A program made the position numbers and the translations under genes. Below the pieces are notes generated by a model. It saw nothing but the letters and a program-made list of their open reading frames with translations, was not told the DNA's origin and made no database searches. A DNA stretch of 64,000 nucleotides from Candidatus Binatia bacterium (GTDB lineage: Bacteria > Desulfobacterota > Binatia > UBA1149 > JAJCZL01). Of this stretch, positions 7,813 to 16,147 are shown piece after piece. Location of the stretch: contig JANQEO010000151.1 of NCBI GenBank assembly GCA_028278325.1, forward strand, positions 1 through 64,000. Reading direction: 5' to 3'. The number at the start of each line of letters is the position of its first letter. The stretch's first letter is position 1.

Positions 7813-8295
7813 TCAGCGCGACGGCAGATATCCCAAAAGCTTGGCCGACTTGATCCAGGCCCTCGGCCCGGCGCGAAAGATCTTGCCCATCAGCGATACC
7901 GAATCGTAGAGCGCGTCGCGCTCGATGATGAGGCCGTCCTTTACGCGGATGTGGTCGGCGATTCTCCATTCGTGCAGATTGCGGCCGATGGTGGCACGCA
8001 GGCGCCAGGCGATCATCAGGAAGTCGCCGTCGGCGCTCCAGTGATCGACCTCACCGCAAAGATCCGGGTAGAGCCGAAACATTGCTTCGAACTCACGGCG
8101 CGCTGCAGGCTTTCCGTAGATGGGCGCGCTCAGAGGCTGGGTCAGCCTCACGTCAGGATGGAGCAGCTCCATGAAGCGGTTGATGTTGGGGTTTGCCCAC
8201 ACATAGGTGAAGGCCTCGGCCACGCGCGCGAGTTCGTCAGAGACGCCGGGGTGGCTTCCCGTTTGCTCGGCAAGATTTCCTGCAATCGCTGTCAT
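7813..8295 (-). CDS. NTF2-like (SnoaL/limonene-epoxide hydrolase superfamily) protein
   Basis: A 160-aa protein with an NTF2-like cone fold: an N-terminal helix (DELARVAEAFTYVWANPNINRFMELLHPDVRLTQP), the typical AARREFEAMFRLYPDL helix, and C-terminal strands DGDFLMIAWRLRATIG and IADHIRVKDGLIIERDALYD. Many NTF2-like proteins are polyketide/steroid isomerases, small hydrolases or ligand-binding proteins; the specific reaction is not readable here. The start ATG has a strong GGAGGAG 8 nt upstream. It lies between the molybdopterin oxidoreductase and the alpha/beta hydrolase, so a role in the same catabolic route is likely. Confidence 0.8.
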   Translation of the reverse strand: MTAIAGNLAEQTGSHPGVSDELARVAEAFTYVWANPNINRFMELLHPDVRLTQPLSAPIYGKPAARREFEAMFRLYPDLCGEVDHWSADGDFLMIAWRLRATIGRNLHEWRIADHIRVKDGLIIERDALYDSVSLMGKIFRAGPRAWIKSAKLLGYLPSR

Positions 8296-8323
8296 ACCGT
8301 TGACTCCTCCACCACTCGCAAAT

Positions 8324-8399
8324 GGGCCGCTACGCGGCCCTGTCTATCTCAACCAGGCCGCTATGCAGCTTCTCTACCAACCAGGCGGCTCAAGCCGCC
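8324..8399 (-). repeat. Two short hairpins in the oxidoreductase/NTF2 intergenic gap
   Basis: A perfect 7-bp inverted repeat (GGGCCGC-TAC-GCGGCCC, 8324-8340) lies in the 94-nt gap of the operon. A second 6-bp one (8384-8399) overlaps the stop codon of the oxidoreductase. Neither is followed by a T-run on the minus strand, so attenuation or mRNA processing between the two genes is more likely than full termination. Confidence 0.5.
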
Positions 8400-10582
8400 T
8401 TTTGGGCCGCCGCCGATGGCCGCACCTTCACGGGTACGCCATTCAAGATCGACTGGCCGACTATCGGCTCCACGCGTTGATCGTCGGTCCAGTCGTTGGC
8501 CGACACTCCGGCGTGAGATCCCGCCACCGACTGCCATGGCGCAGCCGCCTTGTGTCCCCAGCCGTGGGGGAGGCTGACCACGCCGGGCATGACCTCGTCG
8601 GTCACGCGCACGGGAACGTCTCCTTTGTACACACGGCTTTCCAGCTCGGCCGGTTGGCTGTCGCGCAGTCCGGCCCGTTCGGCATCGACCGGGTTCACGT
8701 AGAGCACGCAGCGCTCGCGTCCGGACACCAGGGCCTCGACGTTGTGCATCCAGGAGTTGTTGGTGCGCAACTCGCGCCGGCCGATCAACAACAGCTCGTC
8801 GTGGTCGGCGCCGTTTTCGGCACGACGGGCAACTTGCTTGGCCAACTCGGCCATGGACTCGAAGAAAGGCCCGGCGTTCAAATGCACGCGGCCATCCTTG
8901 TTGTAGAGCCGGTGCTTGAAGCCTTCGCGCGCCGGTCCGAGGGCCACGCCATAAGGAGAGGCTTCGACCTGCTTCAAGGTCACGCCCTTCTTCCACGGCA
9001 AGAACTTGTTCCCATGCGGCCCGAGGCGAATCATCAGTGCCAACAGCTTGCGAGGATGGAACTTCCAGCCGAACCAGCTCATCGCCTTCATGATCAAATC
9101 GACGGCCTTGGTTCCCGTGGGCCCGCCGCCGAGACGCTGAGTGATCTCGAGCATGATCTCCCAGTCGGCAAGCTCGCCTTCGCCGCGTTCTACCACCGGC
9201 GGCGATACACGCATGCCCGAGTGCAGATCGAACAAAGGCGACAAGGGCTCGGTGTGATGCTCGGTCAGAGACCAGGCCGGCGGCAAGATGATGTCGGCGT
9301 GGCGTGTGGTCTCGTTGATGTAGAGATCGATGGAGACCTGGAAGTCGAGCTGTTCCATCGCCTTGGACAAACGCACGCCGTTCGGCGTCGATAAAACAGG
9401 ATTACCGGCCAGCGTCACCATGGCGCGGATCTGTCCCTGACCCGGCGTTTCGATTTCCTCGGCCAAGATGGCAGCCGGCAGATCGCAGCCTGTCTCGGGC
9501 AGGCCGCGCACGCGGCTGTGCCAGCGGGCATGCCCGTTCATGCCGCCCATCTCGGCGACTGCAGCCGAATCCAGGCAGGGCTCCGCGAACATCCAGCCAC
9601 CGCGCTTTCCGAGGCGCCCGGCGGCGATGTTGATCACGTCGTTGGCCCAGGTCGCGAGCGTGCCGCACTCTGAGTTGCAGGTGCCGACGCGAGTGTAAAC
9701 AACTCCGGCATCGGCATCGGCGAAGTCCAGGGCAAGACGGCGAATGGTCGCAGCATCGATACCGGTGATCTCGGCCACGGCCTCGGGCGCAAACGCCGAG
9801 AGGCGCGGAACCAGCTCTTGCCAGCCGGTGGCAATCGCCCCGATCTCCTCGGCGTCAACGCGACCTTCGGAAACCAACACCTGGATCATGGCCAGAATGA
9901 AATGCGCGTCGGTGCCCGGGCGGATGGCGACGTGCTCGTCGGCTATCTTTGAGGTCTCGGTGTAGCGCGGGTCGACGGTAACGATCTTTCCGCCGCGCTC
10001 GCGAATGGCCTTCAGCCGCGACTTGATGTCGGGCGTTACCATGCCGCTTCCTTGGGAGACGGCCGGGTTGCCGCCAATGCAAAGGAAGTAGTCGGTGTTG
10101 TCGATGTCGGGGGCAGGGACTACGAGAGTATTGCCGTAGAGATAGTGGGAAGCGGCAAAGCGCGGCGAGGTGTCTTGGGAGCCTGCGCTGGTGCGGTTCT
10201 TGGTGCCGAAGGCCTCCATGAAGGCCGACAGCAACAGGATGCCGCTGTAGTTGTGCACCATGGGGTTGCCGAAGTAGACGCCGATGGCATCAGGCCCGTA
10301 GTCCTTGCGGATCTCAGTCAAGCGCGCGGCGATCTCGGTAAACGCTTCTTCCCAGGTGATCTTGTAGAAGTTGCCGTCGGGGTCGCGGCGCACGGGGTGG
10401 TGCAGACGGTCGGGGTCGTGGTGGATGCCGGCGATGGCCATGCCCTTGGGGCAGACATAGCCCTGGGTGATCGGGTCGTCGTTGTCGGGTTTTACCGAGA
10501 TGATCTCGTTGTTTTCGACGTCCATGATCAAGCCGCAGCCGGCTTCACAAAGGTTACATTGACGAAGAATAGACTCTGCCAT
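8390..10582 (-). CDS. Molybdopterin-dependent oxidoreductase (bis-MGD/DMSO-reductase superfamily)
   Basis: A 730-aa catalytic subunit of the DMSO-reductase/formate-dehydrogenase superfamily. The N-terminal [4Fe-4S] motif is complete: C9-x2-C12-x3-C16-x27-C44 (ending VCPKG). MGD-binding stretches are visible (YFLCIGGNPAVSQGSG, GGKIVTVDPRYTETS, HVAIRPGTDAHFILAMI). A C-terminal molydop_binding domain carries RRELRTNNSWMHN and the VSLPHGWGH loop. The segment where formate dehydrogenases place the Mo-ligating Cys/Sec reads SAGSQDTSPRF, so it is not a Cys/Sec enzyme and the substrate is open. There is no Tat signal, so it is cytoplasmic. I used the ATG at 10582 (AAGGAT upstream, directly before the Fe-S motif), not the longer frame. 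It begins 5 nt after the TetR stop. Confidence 0.92.
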   Translation of the reverse strand: MAESILRQCNLCEAGCGLIMDVENNEIISVKPDNDDPITQGYVCPKGMAIAGIHHDPDRLHHPVRRDPDGNFYKITWEEAFTEIAARLTEIRKDYGPDAIGVYFGNPMVHNYSGILLLSAFMEAFGTKNRTSAGSQDTSPRFAASHYLYGNTLVVPAPDIDNTDYFLCIGGNPAVSQGSGMVTPDIKSRLKAIRERGGKIVTVDPRYTETSKIADEHVAIRPGTDAHFILAMIQVLVSEGRVDAEEIGAIATGWQELVPRLSAFAPEAVAEITGIDAATIRRLALDFADADAGVVYTRVGTCNSECGTLATWANDVINIAAGRLGKRGGWMFAEPCLDSAAVAEMGGMNGHARWHSRVRGLPETGCDLPAAILAEEIETPGQGQIRAMVTLAGNPVLSTPNGVRLSKAMEQLDFQVSIDLYINETTRHADIILPPAWSLTEHHTEPLSPLFDLHSGMRVSPPVVERGEGELADWEIMLEITQRLGGGPTGTKAVDLIMKAMSWFGWKFHPRKLLALMIRLGPHGNKFLPWKKGVTLKQVEASPYGVALGPAREGFKHRLYNKDGRVHLNAGPFFESMAELAKQVARRAENGADHDELLLIGRRELRTNNSWMHNVEALVSGRERCVLYVNPVDAERAGLRDSQPAELESRVYKGDVPVRVTDEVMPGVVSLPHGWGHKAAAPWQSVAGSHAGVSANDWTDDQRVEPIVGQSILNGVPVKVRPSAAAQKAA

Positions 10583-10587
10583 CGCTC

Positions 10588-11274
10588 TTATCCTTTTATA
10601 TAAGCGGCCAGGGCCTTCTTGCCCTTGTCGGTGGCCGCGTCTTCTATGCGCCGCCTGATACCCAGCCTGGCGCGACCGAAGGCGGCTCGGTCGCCATGGA
10701 GTTGAGAGGCCAGGTTGCATCCTTGTACGTAGGCTCCGAACTCGAAGGTTAGTTGCGCAGCGTCGGCGTCGTCGCGAAGCTCGCCGCGCCGCTTGGCGTT
10801 TTCGACGTCGGCTTGCATGGCCTTGATGTACTCGCTGGTGAGCTCGACGATCTTGTCGCGCACGACACCCGAGCGCGCGCTAAATTCGGACTCGACCTTC
10901 GACCAGAAGCACCCGCCGGGAAATACGCTCTCGTCGACGTAACCGACCCAATGGTCCATGAGGGCGTACAGACGCGCGACACCCTCGGGTGCCTCGAAGG
11001 CCGGCTCGACGACGTTTTCGGCAAAGATCACCGCGGCCTCATCGACCACGGCCAGCTGCAGCTCTTCCTTGGAGCCGAAGTGGGCGAACAGCCCCGACTT
11101 CGACATGCCCAGTTCCTTGGCCAGAGACCCGATGGTCAGGCCCTCGAGCCCCTGGGCCGAGGCGATATCGACGGCGCGCCGGAGGATCTGGCGCCGCGTG
11201 CGGTCGCCGTGGGCGGTGGTCCGAGGGCGCTCAGCGCTAGTTAAATCAGGGGTTTTGGGGGCGGTGGATTCCAT
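10588..11274 (-). CDS. TetR/AcrR-family regulator of the molybdopterin oxidoreductase operon
   Basis: A 228-aa one-component repressor. The N-terminal HTH is typical (RRQILRRAVDIASAQGLEGLTIGSLAKELGMSKSGLFAHFGSKEEL, about residues 26-72). The C-terminal ligand/dimer domain resembles the TetR_C type with 'GGCFWSKVESEFSARSG.VRD'. It is the first gene of the operon tetR - oxidoreductase - NTF2-like - alpha/beta hydrolase (all minus strand). A 12-bp perfect palindrome lies between the -35 and -10 boxes of its promoter, so it very likely represses its own operon and is released by an unknown hydrophobic ligand. Confidence 0.92.
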   Translation of the reverse strand: MESTAPKTPDLTSAERPRTTAHGDRTRRQILRRAVDIASAQGLEGLTIGSLAKELGMSKSGLFAHFGSKEELQLAVVDEAAVIFAENVVEPAFEAPEGVARLYALMDHWVGYVDESVFPGGCFWSKVESEFSARSGVVRDKIVELTSEYIKAMQADVENAKRRGELRDDADAAQLTFEFGAYVQGCNLASQLHGDRAAFGRARLGIRRRIEDAATDKGKKALAAYIKG

Positions 11275-11306
11275 CGTGCGGCTAGCCAGGGTTGGCTTTG
11301 ATGGGG

Positions 11307-11335
11307 TTGTATCGCACGAACGTTCGTTTTGTCAA
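11307..11335 (-). promoter_or_regulatory. Sigma-70-like promoter with TetR operator in the spacer
   Basis: On the minus strand TTGACA (11330-11335) and ATACAA (11307-11312) are 17 bp apart. The spacer contains the perfect 12-bp palindrome ACGAACGTTCGT (11316-11327). This is a near-ideal repressor-controlled promoter, 33 nt upstream of the TetR start. Confidence 0.75.
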
Positions 11336-11652
11336 GGGCAGGTTGGTTCCCCATCCGTACCGTGGGTTGGCGTTGTTTCCCCTCGACTTCCAGGACCTGC
11401 GATGGCGAGGTCTAGCCTTGAGGTGGCCAAGTCCTAGATTTCTGAGGGCACTGGAGTCGTCCTGCTCAGAACGCCGGTATGCGTTCCTGACGACGGCGTC
11501 TGCGCGTCGGTTGCAGGGCGGGGGCGGTGTGGAGCGCACGTTACGATGAATACCATCGGAGGCGACACCGATAGCCGCGTCCAGGTGGACGCCCTTCCAC
11601 TGCTGGCATCCATGACAAAAAGCGCTACTCTCAAGTATTGGAGGAACTAATC
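11336..11652. other. Non-coding stretch at the left edge of the defence island
   Basis: About 300 bp between the TetR promoter and the first island gene. Open frames exist but none shows protein-like composition or a ribosome-binding site. A GGAGG (11640-11644) at the right end belongs to the next gene. No tRNA, integrase or direct-repeat att site was recognised. Confidence 0.5.
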
Positions 11653-11964
11653 ATGGCTAGAAGATCTAGTAGGTCGCAGAGTAAGCATGACGCGAAGGTT
11701 CGACAGATCGCAAAGGGCCTGGAGAAGAAGGGTTATGCTGTGAAGGCCGACATCAAAGGGTACCCGAAGCCCGCAACCATTGGGGGATTCAGGCCGGATG
11801 TCGTTGCGAAGAAAGGAACTGAACGAAGGATAGTTGAGGTGGAGACCTCGGACTCGGTCAACAGTGCGAGAGACCTTGGCCAACAGCAGGCGTTCAGTCG
11901 GGCTGACAAGCGTTCGAGGAACACGAAATTCAGCCGTGCGGTTGTGAAGACCGCGAAGAGCTGA
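11653..11964 (+). CDS. Small PD-(D/E)XK-like protein, function unknown
   Basis: A 103-aa basic protein. The core IGGFRPDVVAKKGTERRIVEVETSDSV has the D...E-x-E spacing of the PD-(D/E)XK nuclease fold (Asp in RPDVV, Glu in IVEVE, with no clear catalytic Lys). It is preceded by a helix KVRQIAKGLEKKGYAVKADI, as in small restriction-endonuclease-like or Holliday-junction-resolvase-like proteins. I chose the ATG at 11653 with GGAGG 8 nt upstream. It is followed 31 nt later by a HEPN-domain gene and both precede the DISARM operon on the same strand, which suggests an accessory or stand-alone defence function. The fold assignment rests on a short motif only. Confidence 0.55.
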   Translation: MARRSSRSQSKHDAKVRQIAKGLEKKGYAVKADIKGYPKPATIGGFRPDVVAKKGTERRIVEVETSDSVNSARDLGQQQAFSRADKRSRNTKFSRAVVKTAKS

Positions 11965-11995
11965 CTCTGCTGCGTTTCCGGGCGGATTCCAGCCA

Positions 11996-12709
11996 GTGAG
12001 CGGCCGTCCTGCTAAAGTAGACCATCTTCGCGACGCCTTCGCCAAGAGAATTGAGTCTGCTACGCAGTTATCGCGAACGGCCCGCGCCATCAGTGGTATT
12101 AACCCGCAGACGGCCTTTCCCCGGCTTAACGCAGAGCATGCGAGACGTGTCGTCGAGTTAGCGTTTCTCGGCGTTCTATCGGCATGGGAAGACTTTCTTG
12201 AGCAATCGATGACACGCTATCTCGCCGGAGCGAGATGTGATGGCGGCTATTTGCCGCCTCTCCGCCTCGGAAGGGCGCGAGACATTGCGCATGCATATCA
12301 AATATTGTCGGGCGATCCTTCGCACAATCCAGACACTGAGTACTTGAGGTTCTCGGATCCAAGTTCTATAGGCGAGCTCGCCGTGATCTTTTTTGAGGCC
12401 GGGAGACCCTATCGCGATGCGCTGCAACCGCGGGAGGACTTGTTGCGGGACGCACTAAAGATTCGCAACCGGATCGCACACTCCTCGCAGAAATGCCGCG
12501 CGGACTTCAAGAAGGTGGCGCTCCGTCATTTAGGTCGGAGGCCCGGTACCGCGTTGCCCCAGGGTTATAGTCCGGGTGATCTCTTGACCAGACGTGCTGA
12601 GCGGCATTTCGGTAAATGGGCGAAGGATAATGGGGTGACCGTGTTCGATGCATACATGGACCTTTACAACAGACTTGCCCTGAAGATCGTGCCACGGGCA
12701 CAAGGTTAG
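11996..12709 (+). CDS. HEPN-domain protein (putative RNase), RiboL-PSP/MAE_28990-like
   Basis: A 237-aa all-helical protein. It carries the HEPN catalytic signature R-x4-H in DALKIRNRIAHSSQ (about residue 162), preceded by VVELAFLGVLSAWEDFLEQSMTRYLAG, a helix typical of the HEPN families found in toxin and defence loci. HEPN proteins with this motif cleave RNA. The GTG at 11996 starts 31 nt after the small PD-(D/E)XK-like gene. The pair could be a two-component toxin system or an accessory of the DISARM operon that begins about 200 nt downstream. I see no nucleotidyltransferase (MNT) partner of the kind that usually neutralises HEPN toxins. Confidence 0.6.
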   Translation: MSGRPAKVDHLRDAFAKRIESATQLSRTARAISGINPQTAFPRLNAEHARRVVELAFLGVLSAWEDFLEQSMTRYLAGARCDGGYLPPLRLGRARDIAHAYQILSGDPSHNPDTEYLRFSDPSSIGELAVIFFEAGRPYRDALQPREDLLRDALKIRNRIAHSSQKCRADFKKVALRHLGRRPGTALPQGYSPGDLLTRRAERHFGKWAKDNGVTVFDAYMDLYNRLALKIVPRAQG

Positions 12710-12911
12710 TCGCGGGTACCCGCCCAACAGAAGCTTCTTTGATCACTCAACGAGTGCTGCCTCCCCACTGTCTGGTGCGGTGCGTCTCTCACCTTGTGGT
12801 TTTCGTTTCTACTTCTGAACCCCACCAGCCCGGGAAGCCCTAGGCCGCGTCTGGCCTGGATTGGGCACGCGCGAGTCCCTATATCTAGATCTAGTCCTTC
12901 TTAGCCGAGCT

Positions 12912-15900
12912 ATGGAGTCTTGGACGACAACACCCGAACCTGGCCAACTCGTCGAGGTCCGTGGCCAGCGGTATGTCGTCAGCAAGGTCGACCGGTCGAA
13001 CCTCGTCGCCGACCCTTTGAGCCTCGATAAGACCACGGCCCAGCACCTCGTCGAGCTCAACTCCCTTGCCGAGGATGGTCTCGGTGAGGAGCTATCAGTC
13101 ATCTGGGAGATCGAGCCCGGCGCCCGGGTGTTTGAGCGGGTGGAGCTGCCGGAACCCACGGGCTTTGATGATCCGGCGCGACTCGACGCCTTTATCACGG
13201 CGGTCCGCTGGGGGGCGATCCAGTCTGTCGATGCGGTGAACCTTCAAGCGCCGTTTCGGGCAGGGATCTCCGTGGTCGACTACCAGCTCGATCCGGTGGT
13301 GCGGGCGCTCCAGATGCCGCGCGCCAACCTGCTGATCGCCGACGATGTCGGGCTCGGCAAGACGATCGAAGCCGGGCTGGTCGCCCAGGAGCTGATCCTG
13401 AGGCAGCGCGTGCGGTCGATCCTCGTGGTCTGCCCAGCATCGCTCCAGATCAAGTGGCGCGACGAGATGCTCGAGAAGTTCGGACTCGAGTTTCGGATCG
13501 TCGATTCCGAGCTGATGCGGGATCTACGGCGGCGGCGCGGGATCCACGCTAATCCGTGGACGCATTTTCCGCGGCTGATCACGTCGATCGACTATCTGAA
13601 GCGCGAGCGGCCGATGCGGCTGTTCCGCGAGTGTCTGCCAGGGCCGAACGAGCCGGTGTGGCCGCGGCGGTTCGATCTCCTGATCGTCGATGAGGCGCAC
13701 AACGTCGCGCCGTCGGGCCGCGGCCAGTACGCGACCGATTCCGACCGTACACTGGCCATCCGAACCCTCGTGCCGCACTTCGAGCATCGGCTATTCCTGA
13801 CGGCAACGCCGCACAACGGCTACAGCGAGAGTTTCTCCGCCCTACTAGCCCTGCTTGACGACCAGCGCTTTGCCGTAGGCGTCAAGCCCGAGGATAAGCA
13901 GCTCAAGACCGTTATGGTTCACCGGCTCAAGTCCGAGATCGTCAACCCGGACGGCACGCCCAAGTTTCCCGAGCGACGCATCGAAGCGATCGAGGTCCCC
14001 TACTCCGACAAGGAGCGAGAAGCATACGCTAAGCTGCTCAAGTACGGAGCGCTCCGTGCAGCCGCCATGCAGGAAAAGGCCAGGCAAAAGGCCGAAGCCA
14101 AGGGACGCAGATCGGGCACGACCGGCGGGACGCAGAAAACCGCCACTGACTTCGTCTTCACTCTTCTCAAGAAACGCATGTTCTCATGTCCGGCTTCATT
14201 CCGCCATACGCTCGCGCGACATCGAAAGACGTTGGGTGGGATCCAAGACGCCAGGAAACCGCGCCGGCGGCCGGCCCCTGGCATCCTCAAGCGCCAGTTA
14301 GAAAGTGTCGAGGAAGACTACGCTAGCGACGAGATCTACGAAGAGCACACCGACGAGATCCTCGATCTGGCGACCGAGCAACTCGCCAAGGTATCGGCCG
14401 AGGAAGCGCAACTCCTTCAGGAACTTCACGACTGGGGGACGCAGGCATCAGCCAAGCCCGATTCGAAGGCCGCCCAACTGATCGAGTGGTTGAACACGAC
14501 GCTGCGTCCAGGCCGAGAGTGGAACGACGAACGCGTCATCATCTTCACCGAGTACCGTACCACTCAGAGGTGGCTCCACGAGCGTCTCGCCGCCGAGGGC
14601 ATGGCATCGGACGGCCGTCTGGAGACTATGTACGGCGGCATGGACACCGACGATCGCGAGCGCATCAAAGCCGCGTTCCAGACAGACCCCGCCAAATCGA
14701 AAGTTCGGATACTACTGGCGACGGACTCCGCATCCGAGGGCATCGATCTCCAGCGCTGGTGTCATCGGGTGATTCACTACGAGATCCCCTGGAACCCGAT
14801 GCGGCTCGAGCAACGAAACGGCCGCGTCGATCGCCATGGGCAACGTGCCAACGAAGTGCTCGTTTATCACTTCGTGGGCAAAGGCTGGCAAAAGAGCGCC
14901 GCCAAATCTGGGAGTGACACGGGGAGCTTGGAAGGCGACCTTGAGTTCCTGCTGAGGGCAGCCAAGAAGGTCGACACCATACGTCGCGATCTAGGCAAGG
15001 TCGGACCGGTGATCGCCTCCCAAATCGAAGAGGCGATGCTCGGCCGCCGGACCCGACTAGAGACCGATCAGGCCGAGCGCGAGGCGACGACACTCCGAAA
15101 GCAGTATGCATTCGAGCGCAACCTTCGAGACCGTGTCGCCGAGTTGAGCAGACGGCTCGAGGATTCGCGTCGCGACCTCAGGGTCACGCCCGAAACAGTA
15201 CGGTCCGTCGTCGAGGTGGGGCTCAACCTCACACGCAAACCCCCCTTGAAAGAAGCGGAACTTGACGGCGTCTGGCCGGATACGTCTGGCACGCGGTCGA
15301 GTTGTCCGGTTTTCCAGATGCCGAAGCTGGACGGCAGCTGGGCCAAGTGTGCCATCGGTTTGACGCATCCCCACACGGGCGAGATCCGGCCGATCACGTT
15401 CGATCATGAGGTTGCGACGGATCGCGACGATGTCGTGTTGGTCCACCTGGAGCATCCACTGGTTCGCATGTGCCAGGGACTGCTACGAAGCGAGGTCTGG
15501 GCGAAGAGCGAGAGCAAGAACCTCCACCGGGTCACAGCTCGGGTGGTTGACGATGGCAACCTCGATCACCCGACCGTCGTGGCTCACGCCCGGCTCGTCG
15601 TGCTCGGGGGCGACGGCCAGCGTCTACATGAGCAGATCATCACGGCGGGTGGCCGGATAACAAATGGCCGCTTCGCACGAATAAACGTCTCGGAGACCGA
15701 CGCGGCGTTAGCAGCCGGAACAGACGCATCGCCAAGCACGAAGACCGAAAAGCACCTACTGGGGCTCTGGCCACGGATCGCGGAGCCGCTTCACAACGCA
15801 CTGGAAGCGAGGATGCGCGACCGAACGAAGAACTTGGAGAAACGCTTCGAGGAACTCGCGGAAAGCGAGGTCGAGAAAGTCGAAGCGATCCTTAATGAGC

Positions 15901-16139
15901 TGAGCCGTGGCATCCGCGAGCAGCTGGCGGCCGAGCCGCCCGCTCAGCGCGAACTGTTTAGCGAAGACGAGAGTCTCCAGTACGAGCGCAACACGGAATT
16001 GCTGCAGCGGCGACTCCAAAGCCTTCCGGCCGAGCGCGAACGCGAAGTGGCCGAGATCCGCCGCCGTTACTCGGATCCCGATCCGCGGATGTTCCCCGTG
16101 GCGGCGACCTTCCTGGTGCCGCGCGACTGGAGGCCGTAA
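12912..16139 (+). CDS. drmD: DISARM SNF2-family helicase DrmD
   Basis: First gene of a class 1 DISARM anti-phage operon: a SWI2/SNF2-type superfamily 2 ATPase of about 1075 aa. Motifs are Walker A NLLIADDVGLGKTIEAG, Walker B LLIVDEAHN, motif III LTATPHNGY, a C-terminal helicase half with VIIFTEYRTTQ, and motifs V/VI LLATDSASEGIDLQ and LEQRNGRVDRHGQ. DISARM uses a methylase to mark self DNA together with helicase and PLD components that restrict incoming DNA. The start ATG at 12912 (ESWTTTPEPGQLVEVRG) is preferred to the TTG at 12861 because the extra residues look non-coding. The methylase begins 8 nt after its stop. Confidence 0.93.
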   Translation: MESWTTTPEPGQLVEVRGQRYVVSKVDRSNLVADPLSLDKTTAQHLVELNSLAEDGLGEELSVIWEIEPGARVFERVELPEPTGFDDPARLDAFITAVRWGAIQSVDAVNLQAPFRAGISVVDYQLDPVVRALQMPRANLLIADDVGLGKTIEAGLVAQELILRQRVRSILVVCPASLQIKWRDEMLEKFGLEFRIVDSELMRDLRRRRGIHANPWTHFPRLITSIDYLKRERPMRLFRECLPGPNEPVWPRRFDLLIVDEAHNVAPSGRGQYATDSDRTLAIRTLVPHFEHRLFLTATPHNGYSESFSALLALLDDQRFAVGVKPEDKQLKTVMVHRLKSEIVNPDGTPKFPERRIEAIEVPYSDKEREAYAKLLKYGALRAAAMQEKARQKAEAKGRRSGTTGGTQKTATDFVFTLLKKRMFSCPASFRHTLARHRKTLGGIQDARKPRRRPAPGILKRQLESVEEDYASDEIYEEHTDEILDLATEQLAKVSAEEAQLLQELHDWGTQASAKPDSKAAQLIEWLNTTLRPGREWNDERVIIFTEYRTTQRWLHERLAAEGMASDGRLETMYGGMDTDDRERIKAAFQTDPAKSKVRILLATDSASEGIDLQRWCHRVIHYEIPWNPMRLEQRNGRVDRHGQRANEVLVYHFVGKGWQKSAAKSGSDTGSLEGDLEFLLRAAKKVDTIRRDLGKVGPVIASQIEEAMLGRRTRLETDQAEREATTLRKQYAFERNLRDRVAELSRRLEDSRRDLRVTPETVRSVVEVGLNLTRKPPLKEAELDGVWPDTSGTRSSCPVFQMPKLDGSWAKCAIGLTHPHTGEIRPITFDHEVATDRDDVVLVHLEHPLVRMCQGLLRSEVWAKSESKNLHRVTARVVDDGNLDHPTVVAHARLVVLGGDGQRLHEQIITAGGRITNGRFARINVSETDAALAAGTDASPSTKTEKHLLGLWPRIAEPLHNALEARMRDRTKNLEKRFEELAESEVEKVEAILNELSRGIREQLAAEPPAQRELFSEDESLQYERNTELLQRRLQSLPAEREREVAEIRRRYSDPDPRMFPVAATFLVPRDWRP

Positions 16140-16147
16140 CAGCAACG

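Noticed and set aside
8207..9394. Long plus-strand frame of 395 codons
   Set aside because: Antisense shadow of the molybdopterin oxidoreductase and NTF2-like genes.
8390..10582. A second selenoprotein in the molybdopterin oxidoreductase
   Set aside because: The Mo-ligand segment reads SAGSQDTSPRF with no in-frame TGA, so there is no Sec or Cys ligand.
11336..11652. Integration site or tRNA at the left edge of the defence island
   Set aside because: No tRNA-like cloverleaf, integrase or clear direct repeat was recognised at either edge.
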